A stretch of DNA of 64,000 nt from Heligmosomoides polygyrus polygyrus (lineage: Eukaryota > Nematoda > Chromadorea > Rhabditida > Heligmosomidae): NCBI GenBank assembly GCA_947396885.1, contig OX377206.1, forward strand, positions 20,951,114 through 21,015,113, given 5' to 3'. Made by a program: the position numbers and the translations under genes. Positions within the stretch are counted from its first letter, which is position 1; every line of letters begins with the position of its first letter. The notes below the pieces were generated by a model. It saw only the letters and a list, made by a program, of their open reading frames with translations, was not told the origin of the DNA and searched no databases. Shown here one piece after another: positions 35,023-47,800 of this stretch.

Positions 35023-36049
35023 GGTACATGTCGCGGAGGTGAGCAGCGGAGGGTGCGGTGACGGCGGCGGGGTGCGGTAGCGGCCGCGAGGGTGCGGCGA
35101 ACTCGTCGTTACTTCTACCGTAATCGCGGCAGCCACAGCATCGATCGAATGCGCCTCCTCTACGAGGTACTGCCTTCGGGTTGGTAGTGACCAGGTGGGC
35201 CATTTTAACACATTTAGTTTAGGTAGTCCCGGTGGCGGGCTGTTGAACTTCCCAGGTGGACGCAGACGTGCCGTTCAGGCATGGCTTTGGCAAGGGAAGG
35301 AACTCCGGGTTGTGGGCCATTTCAGCACGTGTCGGTTGGGTGACATCCGTGGCGAGTTTGTTGGACTTCCCATATGGAGGCAGACCTGCCCTTCGGGCAC
35401 GACTAGGCAAGGGAAGGAACTCCGGGTTGTGGGCCATTTTAGCACGTGTAGGTTGGGTGACATCCGTGGCGAGTTTGTTGAACTTCCCATATGGAGGCGG
35501 ACGTGCCCTTCGGGCACGGCTTTGGCAAGGGAAGGAACTCCGGGTTGTGGGCCATTTCAGCACGTGTAGGTTGGGTGACATCCGTGGCGAGTTTGTTGAA
35601 CTTCCCATATGGAGGCAGACGTGCCCTTCGGGCACGACTAGGCAAGGGAAGGAACTCCGGGTTGTGGGCAATTTCAGCACGTTTAGCATGGGTGACATCC
35701 GTGGCGAGTTTGTTGAACTTCCCAGATGGACGCAGACGTGCCCTTCGGGCACGGCTTTGGCAAGGGAAATAACTCCGGGTTGTAGGCAATTTCATCACGT
35801 TTAGCTTAGATGGACCGCGTGGCGGAGTTCCATCGCATGCCTCGTCTCAACCCCTCTCCAACCTAACAGCTGACCGTTGATCGATACCTCACGGACTCTG
35901 CCTGTGCGGCTGAGCCCCGCAGTGCCATAGAAGGGGCGTGTTCGTTTCGGGTTTGATTGGCTGGAGTGATTACTGTACAGTGCGTGAGTACGGTCGGTGC
36001 TCTGCTGTTACCGCACCCCGCTCCGCTGCTCACCTACGCGACTTGTACC
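35023..36049. mobile_element. Non-autonomous TIR element with 8-bp target duplication
   Basis: Ends GGTACATGTCGCGGAGGTGA and the complement of TCACCTACGCGACTTGTACC, TIR about 29 bp including GAGCAGCGGAG. The flanks GAAAATGT (35015-35022) and GAAAATGT (36050-36057) are identical, an 8-bp target duplication typical of hAT-type elements, although the end sequence is not a familiar hAT end. The inside is mostly a 117/118-bp tandem array and no transposase is visible. A 204-bp relative is at 54666-54869. Confidence 0.88.
35197..35815. repeat. 117/118-bp tandem repeat, five units plus a partial, inside the TIR element
   Basis: GGGCCATTT or its variants start units at 35197, 35314, 35431, 35549, 35666 and 35784. 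Units alternate between a GGCTTTGGCAAGG and a GACTAGGCAAGG variant. Each has the short palindrome GTGCCCTTCGGGCAC. Long frames on both strands (e.g. minus 35219-35752) remain open because the unit length is near a multiple of three; I do not regard them as genes. Confidence 0.92.
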
Positions 36050-36057
36050 GAAAATGT

Positions 36058-39000
36058 TGTTGTAGTAGCGTGCAACCTTTATAGCCACATTAGGCTTAAC
36101 GAAAATGACTGAGGATTTTCGATGCTTCGGTGAGGCTTTGCTCAAAAAACTTTTAACCTGTTGTAGGTGAAGCACTCTTTATAGCTTTATAGCACATAAA
36201 CATCCTTCGTAAAAGACGTTTGATTTTTTCCAAGGAAAGAAAGAAATCAGAGGTTACCCTTGACACCTCGCTTCTTTGGACTTCAGATCATTATAGTACA
36301 ACAGCCTAATTGAAATTTCTTCCCTTCCTTGTACAGTAGGTGACTCATCAAGGTATTGTCCGATACCCCAAACATCGGGCTAAATTGTGGGAACATCAAT
36401 TCTATTTTGTCCTTGCCTGTCGCTCTGGAAAAACGTTTATTCTGATGATGAACAAGGCTTTCCACGACTTTAAGAATTGGTATCTCTCCTTCAAACTCTC
36501 GCATAGCAGTTCTTCACTCTCCAACTTTTATATTATTCCTTCAGTGTATCTTCTAAATTTCGACTCTGTTCTGACCCAAGATTGGAGCCATAGGCTCCAT
36601 GTCACGAAAATCGGGCTTTTCCACTGCAAGCAAAAGTGGTTTAAACTTTTGAACGTTCAGAAGACTATGTTGTTTGTGTTCAAAGCTGCATGTTCTTCGT
36701 TACATAACCTTACCACAACCACCTAACCCGTCTTGGACTGAAACAGCTTAAACAAGGCATGAACACTCGATGAAGTAAAATGGAGAAAACTATCGGTCTG
36801 ACCTGACAGGAGACTGATTCAGTCGAGCGAGCAAAAATTCGTTAATCTTCAAAGCCGAAGCTGGAGAGCATGGAGTTGCTAAAAAATGACCTTCGTGATC
36901 CAGCATCATCTGCGTGCTTCACTAAACCCGTACATCCTACGGCCTATACCAACAATAATCGTACTAAAATGGACTGAGGCTCTCCATCCTACCTGTCTTT
37001 CATGAATTTACTATCATGAACTTCTTTAGGAAATCAGATTTAGCTTTTCAATAATGTCTTTCACTAAAGAATACAAAGTTTTTCCTTTCACTTAGAAATT
37101 TGAGTGCATCAAAAATTCTACCTTTTACACATACTCCATTGAGGACCTAGAGCGAAGATGCACAACATATGTATATCTTCAGAAATCGCCTCTGTACCGT
37201 TTTTCAATCATTTTCCAGCAAGCGATTTTGTCACACATTTAGCTGTGAAACCTCTTCTCTCGAGAAAATGCAGAAGGGAGGGTAATGACTAGCTGACTTT
37301 GCCCACATTTCAGACTTATTGAAGTTTGACCAACTTTTTTATGGTAGAGCGTCGTCTTTAGTTACGCTATGGCAGTGAATGTTACAGCTATTCTTATAGT
37401 GTTTGAGGAGAGATTGAACTACCCATTTCTTCTAACCATCTCCTACTTTGAATTTTAAGGCACAGAGGAATGTTGTTTTACAAGGCAGTTTAATAAAATC
37501 AGACGTACGCCGCTCTACTCGAAGCGTCCACGGCTGCATTTCACTAGCATGAGGAAGCAAACTTTAAAGCCATTAGAAAATTCTTGGGCATTGAGCTGGT
37601 TTACGCGTTAAATTAACACGAGGACATGACAGATCAGCTCCATCTTTCTCATGAGCTATCGCCTTTTTGTTCTGATGGAACACGTTTCTATACATGTATG
37701 TTTAGTAACGACAACATCTCTTAGATATGTATTTGAAGGAAATATGTTTGAATCTCTTCCTGTTTTTAGTCTGTTTCCTAGCATTTCGTCGAACTGGAGT
37801 GCTACTTGTAAAGCCTTTTTCAGCGGTTTTTGTAGCATCACTATAGCTGCAATTCTCTTTAATAAGCTGAATTGCCTCTTTCCTTGAAGGCTTTCCATCA
37901 TTTTCGCTTGGGAATTCATCTGACAATGTTCACTCGCGCGCACTACTGCACATCTTAGGTTATGCGTCTTGCTTCCTTCACACCTAGCATTTATCCTAAT
38001 AACGAACACCGTTAAGATACTGCTTTGAACGGGTTTTTCTGCATTGAACATCGAATGTACAATTCGCTTTTGTGGCCGCAAAGAATGTTATACTTACGTG
38101 GGCCTGGGTTTTACCACTGGGGTTCGTACCAAATCAAAGAGCCGCTTGTACTGCTGGCCCGTCCCAGAATAACGTCTGTTAGTTGAGTGACCCAGGCTGA
38201 CCTATTTTATCCCACTGCTGCTTTGATACATGCGAAGCGCTTTTCTTCTAATATTTACACTACCATTTGAAATATCAAAGCATGAGCTCAGATAGGTTTA
38301 CGATATCTTTTATGTATTATTCATATTACTTTGAGTTACTTCTTTTTCGGTATCTAGCCTTCTATAAATTACTCAGAATAGGTTCTACGGGGGTTACCAT
38401 AGAATCAGTGTAGCCAGATGGTAATTACTAAATTAGAGAGGTTTATAATTTTAATGTGATTGAGCGTTCATTTTACTGTTGCTTTTAACAGTTATTTTGT
38501 TTGTTCGAAAATTTCGTTGACATTGTAGCGCACCCTCGAGTACATTTGAATGAATAAACAAATTTAACGATTTTAGCGAATTAACGACTAATTTACGGAA
38601 ATTTTCAGAAATTTAGCGGAATTTTTACTATATTTTTACTACCTCTTGTATATTTTTAACACTTACGGACTTTTTCAATAAGTTTATCTCTTTTTCTCTA
38701 TCCTTCACTAATATTTTGGGAAATACCCTGTCCTCCGATTAAGAATGTTCCTGAAAATCGGCTTTTTCGTGTTCTCCTCCGCTCCTGATACGGAGTAGAA
38801 CACCGATACCGCTGTCTTAATTTAAATAACGTTATTTCCGAAAATATTCTACTTTTTCTAATGCTACGTTGAACAGTGTACAGTTGACTTGGTCCCGCCC
38901 CATCTGAAAAACAAGAAAGCTAGGCACTTGCGTTTGAATTGTCATTCTGTTACACAGGTCTTCATCCTAGCTCACCTGCGTGTATAAAACTCATACCTTA

Positions 39001-40200
39001 GGTAGAGCTGTTCTCTGAGAATTATTGATCGATTCCGAGAGGTATCTCTGTACGGTCGGCGCTGAGCGCTGTATACGACCTCAACATCAGTGAGCCGTGA
39101 AAATCCTTCCGACGCATGCCTTGGCGACTAGATGATCCCATTCATACCCGTTCGACGTGGATTTTCCTAACTCATTACGGCTGTTGCGCGTCTCATCCGT
39201 TTTGTTCTGAACCGCGAATAGCTTCTGGTCTACTAGTACGCAGCTCAGGAAGGGAGAGCTGCCCTGTGTGAGACCTACTTTCTTTAGTTTCTCAACAATC
39301 ATATTTTTCTGGATCGTTCCCAATTCCGACATAAAAAAAGTTGCGTACCAACTTTTACCTTTCAACACTTACAAGGTCCACCCCACATAGGTCACAGCTA
39401 ATCTAGCACCTATGGTAGTAGTATCGTAAGCCCTCTGTCTTTCGCCTCGCGGTATTCTTTTTCTCATCGCCGACTGCACTCTAACTGTCTCAGCAAAGTA
39501 CGGACGGCCTCCTCCTTTACATGCACGATATGCGCATCAGTAAAGCTTTCAGCGATTCCTAACCTTCATCAATTATTCCTACCCTTGCTCTATTTCCTTC
39601 TCGTTTTTCTTTTTTTTTTATTCCATGTTCTCTTTCAGTAGCCAATTTATTTTGCTTCTCCTGTGAATTTCTCTTCTAATAGTGTGTGGTTTGAATTGGC
39701 AATAAATAAATAAATAAATAAATAAATAAAAGGGATGTGACCAACAAACTGCAGCATTCTGCGCCTCGTACGTTCTTGACAAGCTTATTGTGACGGGAAG
39801 AGAATCGCGGCTTTGCCTAGCTCCTCTTATATAAACTATAGAGGCGCCATTACATGAGGCGAAGACGTGTGAACGACTCTCGAGAAATTGTGCGAAGTCG
39901 GCGTCTTTGCTCTGTGCTTGGTTTAATTTATTCGAATGTCGTATCTTCTGCAGTTGATGATACTCTGGTCTACTTCAAAGACTTGCCACATTATCATCAA
40001 TTCTTTCTGAACAATGGTTGAGGACTTCATGATGTAGACGTAACATGCCCGACGATCCCATCCTGGCATTGCCTTCACCTCCACTTTTCACACAGCTTAT
40101 CGTTAGAGCCCCTTTTTAAAACACGATTGATCTCCTCAGTTGTAGTTATTCTCATCTGGGGTCAGTTGTGTTCTGTACAACGTCTCCATCTCATAGGTGT
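36058..40200. other. Long gene-poor stretch
   Basis: 4.1 kb with no supported gene. A charged minus-strand frame (37702-37926, SDEFPSENDGKPSRKE then STPVRRNARKQTKNRKRF) follows an acceptor-like TTGTCAG and could be a decayed exon. 38500-38700 is AT-rich low-complexity sequence. A run of AAAT repeats lies at 39703-39730. Confidence 0.4.
39703..39730. repeat. (AAAT)n microsatellite
   Basis: Seven direct AAAT/AATA units. Confidence 0.95.
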
Positions 40201-40204
40201 CTGT

Positions 40205-40835
40205 AGCGCAGACGAATGATGCGACGAATCTCATGTGGGCAGAGCTGATCCAAGGTTCGGGTTCTGTCTACAAACAGCGAAGCTTTCATTCACTCCTGGC
40301 TTAGCGAGTTGGCACCAAACTTGTCTGGGGAATGAAAAGAGACCGACAACTGAACAGTTTCTGCTCTGATCACAGGGATTCATTATGTAATCCAAATCAC
40401 ATGTATCACTTCTCGTCCCGTTGGTTATCGAGTTACTCGAACGGAGGCCAACAACGCCTTCATCCGTCCTTTCGTATGTCAGAGTGCTCCAATGGATCCT
40501 CCTCGCTCGAGGGACACGAAGAGCGTCATATCGGTCGTTCAACGCTTTCACGAGGAAGTCCGACCAACACGATGGTGGGCATTCTGGTGTTCTCTTGACA
40601 TTCCATGGAATCCAGCCGGAAACGGCTCTCGTCCAGGTGTCTGCGAAGCGCATTTCATGGCCGACCCACCTAATTTTCGATGATTTGGCCCATGAGCGTC
40701 TCTGATCTTCAAGCATCGACGAAGATCGGAACTGTGATCTAGATTCAAATTGTTTCCATGACACACCTTAGCTCTTGTTAGTAGAACGCGTGGTACATTT
40801 CCACAAAGGGAATGGTTAATGCCAAGGTTTATCTT
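40205..40835 (+). repeat. SINE remnants flanking an RTE fragment
   Basis: 40205-40345 holds a diverged SINE head (TAGCGCAGACG, AAGGTTCGGGTTC, GAGTTGGCACCAAACTTGTC) and 40775-40835 has a 3'-part (AGAACGCGTGGTACATTTCC, AAGGGAATGGTTAATGCC). The RTE fragment between them may have inserted into the SINE. Confidence 0.45.
40440..40764 (-). mobile_element. RTE-like LINE fragment (C-terminus of reverse transcriptase polyprotein)
   Basis: Minus-strand product contains SWAKSSKIRWVGHEMRF, WTRAVSGWIPWNVKR, PPSCWSDF and NDRYDALRVPRARRIHW. This resembles the region after the RT domain in RTE-type elements (WAGHVMR, GRPPxRWSD). Only a few hundred bases remain. Confidence 0.7.
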
Positions 40836-40954
40836 CTTAACTTCTTTACTTCATCGCATTCACTTAACAACAGCCTCCTTCCCTTTCTCGTCGAATTACT
40901 CTACATAATTCCACGTTGTTAAATGTGAATGAATTGTTGCTTACTGTGTTCCAT

Positions 40955-41776
40955 GTATAATCACTGTTTTACCACATTTCATCGCAAACTCGGTGCTTTT
41001 GAAATCAATCCGTACATCCTCCACATCAAAACGGGCATCTTCTAGATTAAATCATACTCTTTCTATGAAGGTTAGAATAATTTGTTGTCTAAGGAAAATT
41101 TTGTATGACTTTCTTTGAAAATTTCAAAATTTCATCTCACCAGTCCCAAAAGGCGAATACGTTGCTATAAATTTTATAATTTTTTATTTTAATGTGAAAA
41201 ACAAGGGATTAGCACTTATTTAAAAGTGTCTGAAGGCAACAGTTTAATAGTGCTAAAAGAAAGGAGTGAGCCGTGCACTCGTCCTAGATGTTTGGTTTCC
41301 CCTTGGATTGACAGCAAATTACAGGTCTGCACGATTTTACACACTTATTAGCGACACAGCAAAAATAACTGTAGGGAGTACCAACATCTTCATTCCAGTG
41401 TCTCATGAAAGTAGCATTGATAATCTAATGAAAATCGCGACAAGCCAGACAAGCGCATGGCGCGATCTCTTCTTTTAATGTACAATAAATTGCATCTTTT
41501 GAGGTTGTTTTAGAATGAGCCCTAAGCCAGAATTTTCCCACAATTTTTTAAATAAGGCATCAGTCAACGTGTTCTCTTTTAGGGTAACTGAACGAAAGTT
41601 GTAAAAGACAGTTACACTTATTTTTTGATAAAAAAATTATTTTGAGTTTTCGGAGGGCTCTAGTGTAGGTGCTCGTTTTGATTTGGATGATGTTCAGGTT
41701 CACCGCAAAGCTGTCCAGCTTATTTTGTAGTGACCGATTTGGTTAGAAAGTGTCGTATTCGAGCCGAAAACGGTAT
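40955..41776. mobile_element. Long-TIR MITE, copy B, adjoining the Clc-like gene
   Basis: About 820 bp. Left end near ACCACATTTCATCGC, then GGTTAGAATAATTTGTTG and GGAAAATTTT shared with copy C; inner words GCACTCGTCCTAGATG, CAAGCGCATGGCGCGATC match copy C; right end GATTTGGATGATGTTCAGG to GAAAACGGTATG. It ends about 50 bases before the start codon of the Clc-like gene. Confidence 0.7.
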
Positions 41777-41826
41777 GTTCGGCAGCATCTCCAATTCTTC
41801 CAGTGTATTCTTCCAGTTCCAGCGGA

Positions 41827-44800
41827 ATGGCTCGGGAGAAGAACAGCTTCACGCAGACCTGCATACTGGTCGGATCGCTGATTCTGATTGTAATCGCGTT
41901 CGCCCTGAGCGCCGCTGGCTTGTTCAGCCCTAGCTGGCAGGTGGTCGACATTCGGGAATTCCGAGCCGAACATCACGTATGCTGCTTGTTGTTACTCTAA
42001 ACAGTTCAGGACTGTTTTTATTTTTATTTTTACCTACCACTTTCAGCACGGCCTATGGCTCGACTGCACAAGAGCAGAACGGCACCTAGCCACCGTCGGA
42101 CGAGAGTTCAATGATGGCCAGCCGTTACACTGTACATACAAATTCGACTACTCTGCAAGTCAGGCAAGTACTCACTGAATTCCATCTTGATCATGTGCAG
42201 CTATAGCACAAACGCTGGACGAAGCCACATTGAATGGAGTGGAACCAAGAACTAAGCAAATCAAAGATCTGTTACTGGGTTTAGAAGCCGATTCCCTACC
42301 TTTGCGTACGACAGCGCTGATCCTTTTCTTAGGATAGAGAGGTTTGGAGGGAATATTTATCTTTAAATTCACATCTCTTGTTGCTACTTCATGATGATTA
42401 GATACGATGTGACTTTGTCTCGAATACCTTACTTGCATCGTAGCTCAGTCGGAAGACGCCGGCCGTCGCATGCACACGATTCCAGGTTGCTGGTTTGGAT
42501 TTTCTGCTCAAACCAACCAAGACCTTTATCCTTCCGGGGTCGATTAATTGCTAGCCGTGAATTGGTACCCGGTTGGAATGTACAGTACACTGACTTGTAT
42601 CACGGCTGGCCATCGCAAATCAGTCCTGTATATGCCAAATATGCATTCATGTTGACTATTGATTTTTTCATTGCCTTGTGGTGGCCCAGTCGGCGGAGGC
42701 ACTGTGTGTTGCGTGCACCGAGCTCCAAGTTGGTGGTTCGGATTCTCACCCAGGCCAACTAAGCCACCTCCTAGATCATTCATTTGGTACCGGACTTGTC
42801 TTGGGAGGACAAAACACTGACATGCTCATCAGCCACCGGCAGTCATTGTAGTCATGGTCGAAAATGCACTCAAATTGCCTCCACGACATCGAGTAGAAAT
42901 AGAAGGCGTGTCTCATCCCGAAAAGGATTGGTTAACACCTTTCTTTGTCCTTTATGCTTTACAACGTCACCCTTTCAAGAAATATCATCCGTATCCCGTT
43001 TTTCATCGATCTGCTTCCGAAAATGCCAGCTAGGCCTTATTTTCCCTGTCGCGTGCCAGAGCAGCCCGATAGGTTTTTCTCGCTCGAGGGATGGTAATCA
43101 CCACCTATATATAAAAGAGTTTGTCCGTCGAGTGATCTAATCTAAGTGAGATACGCCGCATTTCCACAGCATTTCCACAACGAGAGCGGTCGAATGATCT
43201 AACCTAAGTGAGGTACGCCGCATCACCCACAGCGAGAGCGGTGGAATGATCTAACCTATCTGAGGTAGGCCGCATCATCCACAGCGAGAGCGGTCGAATG
43301 ATCTAATCTAAGTGTGGTACGCTGTATCATCCACAGCGCGGTCGAAATTTCCCATTGAACGTGGGAATTGCTGCAGCATGGAAAGCGCATCCTTTTACTG
43401 CTTGACACAACAGCACTTACGTGCGTTCCTGAGCGTCCAGAATCAGAAGCCGTGCCGCCGACTTCGTGCCATTAGCATTAGAAGGCCACTAAAGGGAAAA
43501 GAGTATAAGATGGGACTTCGAGGATGGAGAGTCGACGACAGCGACCAGGAGGTAGCGACTTGGAGGAAGCATCGGGATGGGGGTCGATAGGGGAAACAAT
43601 GAAGCAGGGCAGGAGGTTGCACCATGAAGGGTTTAGGCATTAAGGAGGGACCAGTAAGGACTAGCAATCAGGTGGGGGGGGGGGGGGGGAGCAGTTAAGA
43701 GGATAAGTAAGGGGATCCATTACCAGTAAGAGAGTACGGATTTAGAAGATGTGACATCGATGACACGCAATGAGCGTTCGTTCGCCGTCGTCGTGTCGTG
43801 AGCGTGGGAGGCCTACTTAATTGGGGTAGAGTAGTAGGGAATATCCCGAAGGGGGGGGGGGGGGGAGGAGAGATCGACCAGGAGCAAGGGACCTGGAGGC
43901 TGGACCAGGGCGGGGAACCAGCAAGAAGGGAGCCGTAGGGGAATTCATACGGGGAGCAAGGAATCTGCCATATGCATAGCCTCTTCATGTTCAACACAGC
44001 GGCGACTGCGCGCGCTTCTGAGCTTCTTGATCCAGAAAACGGGCCCCCTAGCGTCGCGCAGCAAGCATCCTGATTTTAAATACTTGTCACCGACCGTGCC
44101 GTGAGCATGGGAGGACCACTCAGGGGTGGTGGAGAAAGGCGGTAAGGGGGACCTCTATGGTGGACCAAGAGAGCACCAGGAAGGAAAGGAAGAACCTGGA
44201 GGAGGGGCTAGGATGGAGAAACCAGCAAGAAGAGACCAGTAGGTGTCAATAGTGGAAACAAAGAAGTGGGCCAGTAGTTGGGACCAGAAAGGTGGGGGGC
44301 TAAAGAGGGGGAGGGAAGACCAGTAAAGGCGAACCAGCAATTAGATCCAGTTAAAAGAAACGAGAGGGGGAACCTGGCTTCGGAAGACATGTCAACGACA
44401 ACTTGAAACGCTAACTGTTGAGCATGAGAACAATTGCGGTGGAACAACCTGAGGGACAGAAGTACTGCGCAGCACAAACCAATGACATTACTGGCCGGTG
44501 AGGAAAGAATGTTGATGAAGGTACCGAAGTGGTGAAGGGCTTGATGCCGATAAAGTACGCACCAAGTCCTAGATGCTAGTGAATTTTATGTTTTACAAAA
44601 ACTACTTTCCATAGGTCATAGTGATGCTACAAAGTCGCGCGAAGCGCGCAAGTGCGAGACACGCCGTTAGGCGTGTCGGAGCACTTGTAGTGTTATATAG
44701 GGAATTTTATGGGGAAGGTCGAAGAACTCGCTTCTTCTTGAAGAAGAAGGTAAAGACTGCCAACAGAAAAGAGACCGTCTGTGCGAACTACTCTACCTTT

Positions 44801-47800
44801 ACGGGACATCACGAAAGTAATTTGAGTGCGAATTTGACATAGGGTGGGCGATAGCATAGTCGGAGATGCGCTGATTGTCGTCTGCTGGGCGGCATCCGAA
44901 CCAAGGCTCTTGGTTGTTGTTCTCTCCAGGCCAATCAAGCCTTCCAACCCTTCGAGTCGGTGGATTGGAACCATGAAGGATAAAACAATTATCACCTCGC
45001 ATAGATCTCTAAATAATCAATGAACTTATTCAAGTTGCCTCCATGACATCCCGTACGTACAGGAGGAGGCTCATTCTTATCAGATATTGACCTACACCGT
45101 CCTTCGTCGTTTTTTATTCCGCAGTACATTCTCCTTCTCACACTGCGGAACGATGAAAGTCTTGCTTAGTCTGCACGGCCAAACGTAGTCAATTTAAGGT
45201 GACTGCGAGTTGAATTCGAGGGCTTCTTCGACTGCGTTACATGCTACAACTACATCATCCGTTCGTAAGAGAGATTAAGCGCGGGCAATTTTTGTAAAAT
45301 ATAAATACACTGCAAAACAAATAGTCATCTAATATATGACTTGACTTTGTTCCACTCTTCTTCGTATGACTCTTCGCAATCACATCTTTGCATCCTCACA
45401 TTTTAGGTGATCGGAGAAAATATCGAGGACATCGATCATAATAGCGCGGCCGGGGAAAGCGAACACCATCAGTTCTTCGGTAAGTAGGGGCCTTCTTGGG
45501 TTCGAAGGAGTTTTTTCGTCCTTTTTTTTTATAAATCTCGAAGCCCAAGGTGTGGAAGAGGACTTATCCTGCTTAATATCTTCCAATACGTCTCCGACTG
45601 TAGAAGGAAACACAGTAACGAAAGATCTACGTTTCTGTCCACCAATGAGTTTAGGAGGGGATATAAGGTAAAGCAGGGAAAAAAGGCATATTAGTGAAAT
45701 TAATCAAATAATATGAACTAGTTGGTCTTTGTTTCACATGGTCCCTTTACGAAAACATAGCCATATAAGTTTGTGTCAGCTATTCACTTGTTTGGATAAT
45801 TTATTGCCTTCAGAGGCCTAAACGCGACTCAACGATTAATCCTTTCAGCCTTTAATACGTAATCGATCAGCAACATTTGAAATCCTGAGCGAACTTTAGG
45901 TTTCTGTATACGATGAACAACAGAGGGCTAACTAGGCTTTGATTTTTTGTACCTAATACTTTAGACCCCCGTTACTTGTAAATTTGTAGGACTTGATTCC
46001 CGCTACTGCTGTATATTTTTCATCAATATCCGATCACAATAATGTTTCCCTCACATTCGTCTTTACTACATTGCTTTCAGCTTGGCATAAAGCTGTTCTG
46101 GGATGTATGATCGTCTCGTTGTTATTCGCCTCGTTAGCGCTCTGCTGTGGCCTTTGCGCTCCTTGCAATGGAGGATGTGCTGTTATATTCACAATATTTG
46201 TATTTTTATCATGTAAGTTTGAACCCTTTGTGGCAAAAGTAAAATTATTTTTAAAAAATATTTCATTCCTAATTAGTCACTTATCAGTCCACCTTCCAAA
46301 AAATTAATTGTTCATGGGCATCTCTGAGAGAAACTGATTTTTAGCACTGAACTGAAATTCTTCTGCAGCGCGTTCCAATGACGCCTAATTTCATTTCTTT
46401 TTCTTAGGCTTTAAGTTATGGCCTGTTGGGTGACCATATGTGAAGTCGGTCCCTTTAACTGCCTAATTAATCTAAACCAGTATTTGTGAGCACGACAGAG
46501 CAATGGAGTGCGTGAGCGCAATCCGAGGAGATGCTTATGTTGGGCGCTCCTCGTTTGATTAGTGGCTCGGGTTCAGCCCAAAATATGTAGCCATGTCTTC
46601 CATGTTTCCGAGGTCATTGAATTGATAGCTGACGTGTCTGGCAAAGGCAAAGCACTGAGTTGTTCATCGGCTAGATACTACAAGTTATGCAACTTAGACT
46701 ACCTTCATGATTTCCCATTGGAGTAGAGTGCATGGCGAATCCCACAAATGAACTGATTAAAAGGGCCACCATGTAAGAAATCCCGATACAATGTTTTGTA
46801 TTACACTACACGAAATTAAAAATTGAAGCAGCATTGCTTTTTTCTAGCCTTATGATGAGCTAAGCTAGGCCATTTCTGATGTAACTACACATACATGTGC
46901 CTTCTTGCAAATCCATTGAGTACATACATGGTAACCACCCCAATCTGTTTGAGCCAAACAGGCTTTTGCCTCTATCTTTATTGCAAAAACGAACCGCACC
47001 GGAATAGACTGCGTCGTTGCCCTAAAGTACGTCCGTATAGCAAATAAGCAACAGTATGGAGATAAGTGCGAAAATACCGAACGTAGATAAGCAAACGGCT
47101 ACCAGATGTCAATTTTCAGAAGTAAATTCGAGAAAGCACAAATCATACTCTATAATAACGCGTTAAGCGATGAATCATCCTATCGTTCGACAGCGCAGCG
47201 GAAGCGGGAGGAAAATCGGTGTGGAAATGGGGGAAAAATCGGGGAAAAATAGGGGGGGGGGGAGAATTACGAAACGAAAATAGTGGAAAATACCCAGACT
47301 CTTCTACCTGCTTGGAAACTAAGCCCTAGGGCAATCGCGGTCGCTGAACACGAATCTGAAGTTCGTTTGTGAAGTATCGATCGCCATCAATCGATATTGA
47401 TCAAACTATCGATTTTTTGTGGATGTCGTCCAGGCAATCCGAAGCTTTAGCCTGGAGGTGGTGAAGCTCGCTAAACACGAATCTGAAATTCGTTTTTGAA
47501 GTATCGATTACCATCAATCGATACTGGTCAAGTTATCGGGCGTGAAAATAGCAGAAAATACCCAGACGTCTTCTACGTGCCAGGCGATTTAAAAGACGTG
47601 CGAAATACGTCGCATGACGTGCCTGGGACTCAAAGGATTTGCCAAAGTCTTCGCTCAACGTGTTTGGGGATCCAGGTAGACGTGCCGAAGACGTTGTCCG
47701 CTAAGGGGATCACTGAGGGGGACCAGTACCAGTAATGGGGACCATTTCACTAAGGACCGTCTCACTAAGGAGAGGACCAGTAGTGAGGAACCAATAGATT

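Noticed and set aside
35219..35752. 177-codon minus-strand open frame made of repeated units
   Set aside because: It is a translation of the 117/118-bp tandem array; equivalent frames are open on the other strand and no start context or homology was seen.
37702..37926. Charged minus-strand frame after TTGTCAG
   Set aside because: One isolated frame with no partner exons; composition alone is not enough.
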